A stretch of DNA of 64,000 bases, from NCBI GenBank assembly GCA_013397795.1, contig VZTJ01000294.1, positions 312,219 through 376,218 on the forward strand, read 5' to 3'. The stretch is from Orthonyx spaldingii (lineage: Eukaryota; Chordata; Aves; Passeriformes; Orthonychidae). A model generated the notes under the pieces. That model made no database searches. It saw nothing but the letters and a program-made list of their open reading frames with translations, and had not been told where the DNA came from. Below are positions 26,162-38,300 of this stretch, in pieces; positions within the stretch are counted from its first letter, which is position 1; each line of letters opens with the position of its first letter. Position numbers and translations under genes: made by a program.

Positions 26162-26166
26162 GGAGT

Positions 26167-26355
26167 TTAAGCTTCTTGCTGTGCTGGTCTCTTCAAATCC
26201 CTGATCTGTTTAACTAAATAGGTCTTCTCATCATTAAATTGTTCATCCTCGGTCCTGTCATTCTGAAACTTGCTGAGGAACTCAATAAGTTTGGTCTGGT
26301 TCTTTAGAAGGATGTCTAATATAGGCTGTGTCTTGTTAGGATTGGCTACAAACAC
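26167..26355 (-). CDS. CAB39: CAB39 last coding exon (residues 280-341)
   Basis: It begins [10 protein letters not shown] after a TGCAG acceptor (phase 0) and ends RPAQQEA followed by TAA at 26169-26167. It carries the C-terminal helices of the scaffold. The exon continues directly into the 3'UTR. Confidence 0.98.
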   Translation of the reverse strand: MFVANPNKTQPILDILLKNQTKLIEFLSKFQNDRTEDEQFNDEKTYLVKQIRDLKRPAQQEA

Positions 26356-29300
26356 CTGCAAGAAAATAAAAGGCATTGAACACAATAGTGAGAAACAGAA
26401 GGTTAATGTAAAAAAAAAAAAAATTATCTAACAAAATTCTGATGGTGATAACTTAAAACTATATTTTAATTATTCCAGTATCCTACAGAAAAAAATAATG
26501 GAGTAAATGCAAATTTTAAAATAAAATTACTTTTTTTTTTTTAATCAGGACATAAGCTGAACACCGGCACCAAAGTAAATTTATTCTGTGGGAGGTGCCA
26601 CAACAGCCTCTGCAGAAACCACTGGAGACACTTCATGGTTACATTCTATAGCAAATGCATCATGGTTTCGTATCATATGCAGCATCTGATGGGTATCTCT
26701 CAGTTCACTGCAAAGTTTTAGACCTCAAGTTGTAACTCTTAACTGCCTGTCTGCTGCAAAGTCAGAAGGCATCTGTTATCAGTGCAAATTACAGTTTAGG
26801 TGACCTGACTAAAATACTGCTATCGTTCAGAGATCATGCAGTGTGATAAAAACACTTTTGTACTCCAGAGTGCTCCATGATTTTATATGGAATCATGCAT
26901 TCCTCCTTATCTTACTGCACTTAATTCCAAAACTTTCTAAGAGAGATTACACTGACAATCACATGGAAGTCCCTAAGTGGTTTCTAAACGGTTTTCAAAA
27001 GATAACCAAGATATCTGTTTGTAAAGATGGATCATAATAAAGCAAACATTAGTGCCCCCTTTATTTAATCACTTAGCAGACATTAAGATAAACTCCATTT
27101 AGGCTCAGCTAAGTAGTTTACTCAATTAAACAACTCCTGGCCAGATTCTTTCTGTTTCATGGTGGGGTTTTTTAACATACCTTGAACACATGGAAGGCCT
27201 CAAACTGAATATTACGACTCTTGTCTCGTAGAAGGTTCATCATTAGTTTGAGATTTTCAGGTTTACTGATGTACTTTGTCATAATTGTGAAGTTGTGTCT
27301 GTCCAGTAACAATTCACCGAGAAGCTAAAGGCAGAAAACAAGCCCAAATGAAAAACTTACTAACACTGGACATAAGAATCAACTTTTTTATAAATGCTTG
27401 CAAAGCCTCTGAAATGGTGTGGTGGTCTGTGAATGCAGTAATAGTGGTTGGTAAATAGAGTAACAACAAAAATTAGGCACTCCAAATTTCAAAGTGCAGG
27501 GTGCATTTTCCCTTTATTTCAACGATGCAGTTTCTCCTTTTCCTCAGAAAGTGAAAAATCACACTTGTTTGCCCTTGTTATGAATTGGAAAGATAAGTGT
27601 TTCGTTTTTTTCCCCCATGACTTCATTATTTTTTTCATTTATACAGAAGCTATTCATTACTAAAAAGAATGCCTTTTAAAAACAAAAAAAACCCAAAACC
27701 CAATAAAACAGGTTAGTACATCAAATGAGAAATATTGACACTTCTTTTGCTACCTTCTTTATCCTAAAGGGTTTAAAAGGATTTTCCCCACAAGGATCAC
27801 CTTGGCTGCAAGCTCTGTATTACATTTATGTTCACTGTTGCTTACCTACTTGAATTTAAGATTAGTATTGCTCCAGGCACATCATGTGAATCTTTGTTAA
27901 ATTATTTAAATGTAACCAGACTTGTTGAAGGAAAAAAAAAACCAACAAAAATAAAGAAACTTGAGGAGCCATTTCTTCATAGGGAGAGAAATTACTTGGG
28001 TCTGTGCTGGACACTAAATAATGAAAGGGGTGGACTAAAAAAAAAAGTAGCTGATACCAAGAATTAAAATGTATGGAGAATTAAAATAAATACTATTCAA
28101 AGCAGTTATTGAAGCCATTTCAAACAAAGTTAACTCACCTTGAAATGAAAGGGAATCTCTAGCTTTGCATTAAGAAGAAAATAAAATTGCCTTACCTTAA
28201 GTGACTGTCTCTTTGTCACGTAATTTTCTGAATGAAGTAACTTCTCATATTCACTGAAGAACTAAACACAGAATAAAGAGAAGGGTTAGGACTTTTCCAA
28301 GTGTCATAGGCATCTTCTTCCAGATTATTGCAACAAAGTGGAAGAGATGCAAATCCCTAACAAAAACATAAACTAAATCTGAAATCTCAGTAGGTTCCTG
28401 TAAGTCACTACTGTTAAACATTGCATATGCTTTGAAAAAATATGTATTTACTCTTTTAGGAGCCTTTAATGTTTCAACTGCAGTGTAGTGGAAGGAGCTT
28501 CCTCATTATTTCTTAAACTGTACTAGAAACAGGTTGCTCAGAGCAGCTGTGGATGCCCCATCCCTGGAAGTGTCCAAGGCCAGGCTGGATGGAACTGTGA
28601 GCAGCCTGGTGCCCATGCCCATGGCAGGGGTTGGAAGGGTGTGATGTTTGAGGTGCCTTCCCAGCAGGCTGTGCTGTGACAGCTCCTGCACCGGGCACTG
28701 CTCCCCAGTTCCCCAATTCCCAGGGACACCCTGGAAAGCAGCACTGCTCCACAATTCCCGGATTCCCAGGGATACCCTGGAAAGCAGCACTGCTCCACAA
28801 TTCCTCAGTTCCCTGGGACACCCTGGAAAGCAGCACTGCTCCCCAATTCCCGGATTCCCAGGGACACCCTGGAAAGCAGCACTGCTCCCCAGTTCCCGGG
28901 TTCCCAGGGACACCCTGGAAAGCAGCACTGCTCCGCAGTTTCTGGATTCCCAGGGACACCCTGCATAGCAGGGCACGGGCTCCCTCTGGCGGAGAAGCCA
29001 GGCCTGGCTCCCACAGCACCACATTCCTGCCGCCTTTGCGTCTTCATTTGCCCTAAGTTCAACTGGAAATTTCCAAAACCAGAGCTAAACAAGGAATACG
29101 GCCACTGATTTCTCCAAATAATACACACAGCACTAGAAAGCTCTAAGTATTAAAACGTGTCCGCTCACCCTATCGTAATGTTGTTCCAAAAATTCTGCAC
29201 TTAACAACTTGTGTCTTGTAAGCAAATCCTGTAAAAAAGCACAAACCCAAGATGTTCACTAAAAGATTTCAACAGGACATAGACATTCTCATTAAACAGT

Positions 29301-32300
29301 GAGTATACGTAAGACATTCAATCCAAAATTCTGCTATTTCATTAAACAGACTAATTTAGGACATGAATGCAATTACCTGGCCACTGCTAAGGATCTTGGC
29401 ATCACTTAGGAAAGATCTGTGATGTGTTACTTTAATTCACAGATAAATAGCCTGTGAAATTATCACTGAAGAGCGCTATTTATGGATCGAGGCTATGCTC
29501 TGCACACAGCTACACACAACCAAGGTTAAGACCCACCATTTAATATTGATTAATATTATCCTTATTGCCCCACAAAAGATTGGTTTAGGGCCACAATAAA
29601 TTTCCCTAGACAACGCAACAGCATCAAATATCCTCAGGAGGAGCACAGGAGAAATTGAAGACACAGATTTAAAGCCCCTGGCATGGAAGTACACATGTAT
29701 TCAGGTAATACATGATACATCTTACTCTCTAAACCAAATTTGGGGGAGCAACTATAGTATATGTATTTACAGGTGTGTCTTACATTCTGAGAAATAAGGA
29801 AGAACAGTGTCCAGCTTACCCATCTGCATCACACCTATTTTCTTCCCCTCTCCCCAGGCTTGTTTTGCCAAGAACATCACACACAGCAACAGGTTCACAA
29901 AGCAGACAACTACAGAAGCAACAATTCCAAGGCTGTGAGGAAATTACCTTGAATGTGGCAAACGCATCGGAAGCGATGTCAAACGTCGACATCTCCACGT
30001 ATCTGAAGAAATCGTAGAATTGTTCTGACCACAAGATGATTTTAGCAAGCGGTTCATGCCGGATGCATTCTCTAAGCATTATCCCACAATTTAGAGCAAT
30101 TTCTGGAGATTCGTACCTATTAAAAACACCCAACAAGGACTCTTTATGCATTTATACACTTTCACAAGTTAACACTGCAGCACCACATTGCTAATTACAG
30201 TGTTCAGTACTATCGAGTAAACAAACCCATAAAAATTAGAGGTACTTATTTGTGCATTAAACTCCATTTTTAAATATTTCTACAAAATATTACTGAAATA
30301 GCTGCCAGTTACAATTATAGCCAATTCAAACGATTTTCACAAACTGGGAAACAAGGCTAAATAAAAATACTTTCTTTGCTCTCAAAATCAATTTTCATGT
30401 CCTGCATTGGTGGGATTGCAAGACATCTGGAAAAGCAGTGAACGATTTGTCTTGAAAGCTGCTTGCTTCAACATGACAGCAATTTACATAAAACTTTCCA
30501 TATGAGCATGAGGGGTTAATAGTACTGGACATAAATTCAGAGCTCCTCTTTCACTAAACCGTCTTTCAGCATCCCTGGCTGCTCTGCACATCATGGGGTT
30601 CCAGCTTCTGGAGCAGTCACAGACTCTCACATGCCTTCCTGCCTCACACCTCCAGAATCCTCCATCCAACACCTCTGGAACCTAACTGAAATTCCCCAAC
30701 ATTTCAGGAGAAAAGTACTGCTGTGCACATTGAGCATTAACTGTATTACCCTACAAAAACATTTCCTTTTGAAGTAATTTTCATTAAATCCTGCAATACT
30801 TTCCCATTCAACCTGTCGTGGAGATTTGAAATCTACTGAACTTTTTGCAATTCGCGCCACAGTTTAAAGTTACATAAATTTGTCTCAGTTGGATACCAGA
30901 TGTAACACGTAAGTTGCTAAATGCCCATTTCAAACATCCTAACTTATAAATATGAGTTTCAATAAGCCCTGTGAGAATAAAGCTCTCTGAAGAGTGACAA
31001 CACAGACTAAAAGTGGGCACCAATGTGTTGTAGCCCTCATTCAATCAGTTATCAATGAAAATATGCTGAGAAAGCAATTTCATCTCTCTGCACCTCAAAT
31101 ATCTTTGCCTTCTTTTGTAAATTATTTTGAAGAAGTGTTGAATCAATAATTTTTTGCATTATGCCACAATTAATGGTTTTTTTTGTCCCTCTAACATTTA
31201 AATCTCACTCAGGACTTCTCATGAAGGGGGAAAAAAAAGCAGCTGCTCTGGTAGACAAGTGTAGATCTTATGCTCATATGATTTAAAGTAAGTATTCCAC
31301 ACTGCTGCTGGTGCTAAACCTTTGGAGTTAGCATGAAACTGAAATTTGAGACTCCTGCTTTCTCCACAGAGAAAGTTTCTTGTAAGACACGTTTTTCAGT
31401 GGCTTACTCAAATGGCCAAGATTAGGCAAACCCAGAGATGTTACAATAAAACAGCTGAATGTGCCATGCACTGGCAGCTCAGTCAGCACCTTTGATGACT
31501 GCTCTGAACGACGACAAAGGAGGAAAAACACAATTAAGCTTCCTCTTTATATGCTAAAAATACACCTGATTATCCTCCCCATCTCAGTCATACCAACATG
31601 CAAGCATCCCACTGAGATGAGTGGCCCTTTCACACACCCTTCAGTTATCCCAGTAGGTGGAATAAGTACTCCTCAACTACAGCAAGCTTACCCAGCAGCT
31701 GTAGCCAGAATTATAAATAGCTGTATTTTTTAAGATTGTTTATTAATGTTTGATGAGCTCTTCTGTCCCAAAATAACACACTGGAACTGCAGTTTTCAGA
31801 ACTTTCTTAATTAATGTTATTAGAAATGCAAGCAACCATTTTCTGCTTTCATGTTTGAGAGCTGCAGCTCTACACACCCAACCATGTATTCTGTATGGCA
31901 TGACTCTCCAATATCCAGCACGCCAGATATTACAAGAAGAGAGGAAGAAACAGTTGTCTGGCATGCACAATATGCCACAAATCACTCTTTTTTTGGTCAG
32001 GTTTGTGTTGGTGTGTTTGTGTCAATAAAGGAATATAAATCACTATGAATGAGAAGTCTAAGACCATACTAACATAGGCCAGCCAACTGGAAATTACTGT
32101 GGTTAAAAGGAAAAAGAACAGCCTTCAACTCTTGATGAATGAGTTCACAAGAAAATAGTTTAAATAGGCTCAAATAGTATTCTGAAAGGAAAATATCCTA
32201 CTAGCCCAGTAAGAGTATTTTAGATTACTAACGGTTCCCAATTTTCAGTTATATTTCATGCAAAAGTAGATTGTTGATGTTCTGTTATTTAAATTTTCCT

Positions 32301-35300
32301 TTACTTTGGAGAATTACAGACCCCAAAACCAAGGAAAAAGAAAATAAAATCAAGCATATTGCAAAGGAAGAAGAAATATGTCAGAACTCACTGCTTCTCC
32401 ATGCATTTAAAAAGCCCTTACTTCATGTAAAAGCGTATTTATGCTTCACAGTGCACATACCCTTTTAATAGCATGAATAAGATATTCTGTTGAGTGCAGA
32501 TGTATTCAACTGTGGGAGTTCTTGTACCAATTTGTCTTCTGAGAATGTTGTTGAAAATTTGCGCAACATCTTTCTTGCCCTGTCAAAAACATCAGCAGTT
32601 AAACACATAATATTGAAGTCCACAGGCAAGTTAACAATTAAACATTATCATTGCCTCGTGCAGTTGTACTGGGGGAGTTCTGCAGCTCAGTCAGCCTCCA
32701 TACCCTGATCTTGAACAGATTCAATATTCTGTTTCTTTCTGCCCATTTCAAATATGCCAAAGCACTCAAAACATTACATCACGTTGCAGCCAGATCATGG
32801 CTAATTTACATTCAGAAGTAAAGCCAGTTGATGTTTCATCAGATGTTTCTATGTAGCATCAATCTCCTGGGCTTATTTGATATTTATTTTTGCTAATGGC
32901 ATAACAGTTTTTAACCGTGCTCTTGCCTGGAAGTGTTTCTTCAACATTCCATTATCCTCTCCCCTTGTCTAGGAACACACAATGCCACCATTACGAGTGT
33001 GCAGAGCATTTCCAACTGCAGTGTTAACATCCAACTTAGAATTGCAACTTATGAAAGATAAATAAATAAATGAATAATGCACACAGAAATCACCCACTGC
33101 CCTAAAATGCAAGTCTCACATTTTTCAATGCACAAACGAAGTATAAATAAGACCAGGATGCTGGAATTCAGCACAAATTATACACAAAAAAATGCACAAG
33201 CATAGCACCAAACAGTGTAAAAGCAACTGGAAATGTTCTTTGCTGAATAAATAGACATCTCCGATTTATTTCTTCTGTCAGACCATTGCTGAAGATGACA
33301 AACTGGTACAGACATCTAACAAAAAGCTGATTATAAACATAAGCACTTTTCACTGTCATTCACATGTACCTTTTAAAAGTCAGATTTCTGCAATTAACTG
33401 TCCATTCTGGACTGCACAAGGACACCTTCAGGACTATGTGTTATCAGATCTAGTCCAGAAAAAGACCAGATCAACTTGTACTAAGCTTGGACCTGCAAAT
33501 AAAGGCCTGTTAAGCAACTCCACCTCAAGGTTTCCTGAATGTTATACACCAAACCTGTATGTATGTAATGTTTCTTGACAAGCTCTAGCTGTACTGTAAA
33601 TCTCCTGAGTAACACCAGGAAGCTTTTGAGTAAAATGCAGAGCGTATTTAACTAGCAAGAAGTTTAAAAACAACATCAATTATTTAAAATTCTTTCCATT
33701 TTCTAATCAGTGTAAAAAAGGCTGCATGAGAAAAAATGAAATGTTTATGAAAACGTAGGAGGACTGTAGTTTTACAAATGGCATGTTTGTGAATTGCCAC
33801 GGACAGTTTTGTTGGAGTGTTGTTTTCAGGATATAAGAGATTGTTTGTAAACGCTTGTTTTCTCAATTACAATTCCATTGAAAGCCAGCCCAAAGCAACA
33901 CCAGAACCCTTTGTTCTGCAATGAGTAGAGCAGTGTTTGCAGAAATTGCTTTACTCAAACTCCACATAATATAGTCATCAACTCCCATTCACCAGCGCTG
34001 CCAGTTTCGTGTTGGATCGCAGCGTTTGCCTTGGATTGCCCAGCAAGAACAGCATTTCCTTATTTTGGCCATCACTGAGCTGCCAGGGGCACACAGCAGT
34101 CCCACAGCCAGGTTTTGTCACAGGGGGGTCCTGCCAAGTGACCTCATGGCCTAAGAACAGCAAACAGGGCCTGGACCCTGTGCCAACAGTCAGAGGTGAG
34201 AGGGACACTGTGCTTGTATTGTCTTCTCAGCAGAAGGATTCAGCTCCCCTGGGCAAAGGGCAGTTTTGGTTTGGGGTTTTTTTTAATTCTTCATTTAAAA
34301 AAATCCACAACAACAGAACAAAAAAACCAATTTCACCACATGTACCATCTCTTTCTGTGCAAATCAGCAAGCAGACAACCGGTGTCAAGACTGGTAAGGA
34401 GATGGTTGTGTTGACTGCTTTACATGGAAAGCAAGCTTCCAGAGAAGGGCAACACTTTAAACAGGCCTGGGCATACAGCAAGGGCTGGACAATTACAGTT
34501 TTGTTCATTAAAACATCAAATTTGTTATTTTTCCAGTTTTTACTTCTTACTCTTCTACGGATTGTTTTTACCATAGCGATTCAGATTCAAGTACATTTGA
34601 GACAGTTAAAGAATCACAATGAACTGTCGCTATTAATAAGCTGTCCATTCCTGTTCTAAAAGGAAAACTTCTTCAGAAGTGAGACTGAAAGGAAAAAAAA
34701 GCTTTGTCACTGAATAACCTCCAGCTGTGGTGGGACACCAGAAAGAAAAAATTCAAGAGCCACTCTTGAAGTTTAAAAACCACCAGCAAATCAAAGACGT
34801 ATTTCCATCAGTAATGGAAAAATTGTTTCAAATGCAGTAAATCCACATAGACATTTGGGATATCAAAGTCAATATCTGATTGGCTTTGTAACAGCTGGGA
34901 AGCTAGAGCACATCTGGAGCACAGGTGTGTTGACATGAATTCTAGATAACAACAATAGCTGGACAGTCTGCCAGATCCCATCCATAAAAAGCAGACGTGG
35001 TCCAGCCTAGAAAGCAGTGAATGACTTGTTCTCTCTCCAAGGGGAACCATCACATCCTCGTGAAACAAAGCAGCAGAAGAGCCACAAGCAGGAAATAACT
35101 CACAGTCTTTTCAAGTCCCCTTAGAATAAAAAGCATAGTTCTCCTTAATGAGAGCAAGCCTGTGCAAATCGTTATCATTCTTCACTACCAGGAGATAATG
35201 AAGGTTTCCTTTGCTAATAACTGGGCTGAGTAAACACCAGGCTGATATCAATCTAGAGGTCAGCAGAATCCAGATGACATTTCACGATTTCCTTTCTTCA

Positions 35301-38300
35301 GCAATTAAGGACATCGCATTTCAGCATTCCCCCCCAGCTTTCCCAGGTCTCCTTGCTTACTTAACAACCTGAATGTTTTATGTATGGTATAAACAGTTGT
35401 GTGGGTAGGGAAAAGATACCACTGTATTACAATGAAACACAAATCAGAGGGAATTATGGGTGGGGTGGTGGGGAGAGAAGAAAGAGCAGGGAAGAAAGCC
35501 ATTGTTTTTGGAATGTCAAACTACAATAGGACTTTAAACTGTTGTGTTTGTATTGTGAGCAACTTGTTTATGAACAATCCCATTTTTAAGCAATCTTAAG
35601 TGGGATGGTCTTTATGGTCGAGGCTGTGGAGTGAGATACATGGGGTTGGCTCCTTTCCTAGACAACCACATGCTTCTTGTGAGACCTCAGGGAAAAGAGA
35701 AAAATCCACTTGTACTGCAACGTCTTTAAATAGGAGGATTTTTCACTGTGGTGCTGGGAAGGTAAATTATTCCATGTGGTGTGGTGACAAATGCCACAGA
35801 GGCTTGTATAGACAAACCTTTAAATATAAATAAGTATTGCTATTTTGAATTGATCAATAAAAACTTGGGTATGGTTTAAAAAAAAAGACAAGGAAAAGAA
35901 AAAAGGTTGCATCATTTGTTTCTAAAGAGAGAGAGAAATACTGGACTGTTAATAAAACTAGCAGCTTTAAATTATATATTTAAATTTCTTCACAAAAGTT
36001 ACAGTAATTCTAGTACTTTTTCTAGTAATTTGATGTAGCAAGATGAACACATAGATACATCTTGTAGTATCAAGGTTTGTCTTCACTATGGTATTACTGC
36101 TAAGAGATTAACCTCTCTGTGTACACAGCAATTAAGAATTATTCCATAATTTTAACAGAACTGTACTTTCAGATTAGAGGTTTACCTACTTCAAATCTGT
36201 GTTGTTTATATGCCTAAATTCACAGATTTAATATTCTGTAGTTGCTTAATCTTCTATGCATTTTGGAACCGTGAGTTCTCTTTCTAATGGATTTGTCATA
36301 ATCACAAAATAAAAACTGAAGACTAAAACATCTTAATTAAAGTGGAAGGAATTCAGATGTGTTTATTTTAACATACAGAACATAAGAAATGTCAAAGCTC
36401 TTTTCTTACCTCAAAATCAATTAGCTGCAAGTCAGCTACTAGGGTACTAAGAAGACCACTGTTGTACAGCTCCTGAGCAAGCTGTGCCACAGCTTCTGTT
36501 TGGGGTTCTTTTTCATTTGTGCCATATAAGATTTCTTTCATGGCAACAAGGTTTTTTGAGACCTCCTCTGTCGCCTAAAGAAAATGGGAAAACAATACAG
36601 TTAGAGCACAATGCCATTTATCTTTCTAACTGCACACTCCTTTATTCTTAACATCTGCAAGCATCCATTTGGGGGGGGGTGAATAATCAGGAAATGGCAA
36701 TCTGTTAAAAAAACAATAGATATTCTTTCTGCTAATAAGACTGTTATGAGACTGGCATTTAAAAAAACCCCAAACAACAAAAAGCAGAGGCAAGACATAC
36801 ACAATTTAGTTACCAAAGGTAAAAATCGCTTCCTTTTTACTGCCTTTCAACTTCCCATTCAAAAATCCCCTAAAGAACAGCTTTAGGATGAAAAGAACAC
36901 GACAAAATTTCCATTCTGTACAACAGTTAGGCAGGATCAGACTGGAAAACATGACATGCAGCCTCATGCCTGCCCCTAGTGAACTGCTCTGAGAGACCAA
37001 ATGTATCTCTCCTGTAGATTTTGCACACATCAGGTTTTGTCAAATACTAGGCTTCCATTCCAGTTACTGTGGGTGAAGTATTTTCAACAAACAAAACCTC
37101 AAGGAGAACCAACTTTAATTTTCAGGTTATCTCAGTATATAAGAACAACCTGGCCAACACACCCAGAAAGAGGTACACTCAGAAGGACACAGGAGACAAT
37201 TAAAGGTCTAAAATCCTTCCCTGTTTGAAGTCCATTTTACAGAAGACAGACAGGTCTGACTTGTCACTTGTGAGGAATTCCTGAGCTGCCATGATGAGCT
37301 GGAGCAGCATTTAGCAGTGGAAACACAGTTATCTCACAAGTAAAACTAAAAAAATATAAATCATCAAGAATACTTCTAAACACCCACTTCTGAATCTTAA
37401 AACATAGTTGTCTTGGACCAAAAAAAGAACTACTCCTTGCAATATATGTTTACTGAGCTTAGGGGCAAAATGCTGAAATTGATCATCATAAATAGCTGGT
37501 TTAATTATAATGGTTCTTCACATGCCTAAAAAGTCTGAACAGTTTGTAAGTGCACTGATTTTAAGTAATTAGATGAACCTGCCAACAAAGTATGCATACA
37601 CTTTAATGTAAAGTATTTATGATTGACAGCTCACAGAAAATTAATAAAGTGAAAAAATGATCACTTTCTGCGTATTGCCAGTCTTATAAAGGGTATGTAA
37701 AAAGATTTATTGTTTGTGCTTTTTATCTAGAGAAGCTTAAGATCAGCGTGACCCATGCACTATTCAAGCTAAAGCCATTTCAGCTTTGCTAGGTATGCAA
37801 GTACGGATTCCATGACCTTTAAGGAGGCTCCATATCATTTTTAGCTCCTCCACAACTTTCCACTCCCTGCTGCCTCCCTGTTCCTGCAAACTTCAGTTCC
37901 TCGTTCCAGTCGTCTCCTCCTCAATCGAAATTCCAAAGGATTTGCTGAGCACTGTTAGTAAGACAGCAAGAAGCAGGTGCTCAGTAAGACTGCTTAGATT
38001 CACGCCAGCTCCTGAAGACGTGAAATGGGAACACCAGCTCACTATACTGGAGCAGTATTACACCACACAATTGTTCTCTGAAATTCAGAAGAAACAGCTC
38101 TTCACTAGGAGAAGAACAGGAACATCTGTCAGACATGGAGCTATGAAGAGCTATCTTTGATGCATGGCTACCAAGGAAAGGGGCAGCAGAGTCTGTCCCT
38201 GCACAGTGACATAGAAAACAAGATAAAAGAGGAAGCAAGGCGGTCAAGTAACTGCCTATTCTAACTAAAACAATGACAGTATCGAGGGCATGCCTATAAT

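Larger units (their letters stand above)
23745..26166 (-). other. CAB39: CAB39 3'UTR
   Basis: This AT-rich stretch follows the CAB39 stop codon without a coding frame and ends at a canonical poly(A) signal. Its length of about 2.4 kb is in the range I recall for mammalian CAB39 3'UTRs. It contains many UAAAU/AUUUA-like words and a 44-base U tract in the RNA near the distal end. Possible earlier poly(A) signals (AATAAA on the minus strand) are at 26156-26161, 25805-25810 and 25620-25625. The boundary is inferred and no transcript data were available. Confidence 0.75.
28262..29168 (-). other. CAB39 intron 5
   Basis: Donor GTGAGC at 29168, acceptor TTTAG at 28262. A third of the intron is repetitive: a CR1 tail (28528-28679) and a 46-bp minisatellite (28696-28971), making it by far the most GC-rich intron of the gene. 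Confidence 0.95.

Noticed and set aside
28506..29056. Several overlapping 100-170 codon frames with a repeating peptide
   Set aside because: They arise from the stop-poor 46-bp minisatellite read in rotating frames. Both strands give them, and the region is inside a CAB39 intron.
34009..34659. 216-codon open frame on the plus strand, the longest in the window
   Set aside because: It starts at a GTG rather than an ATG, is antisense inside a CAB39 intron, resembles no known family and has no splice or Kozak support. A frame of this length is unlikely but not remarkable across 64 kb in six frames.
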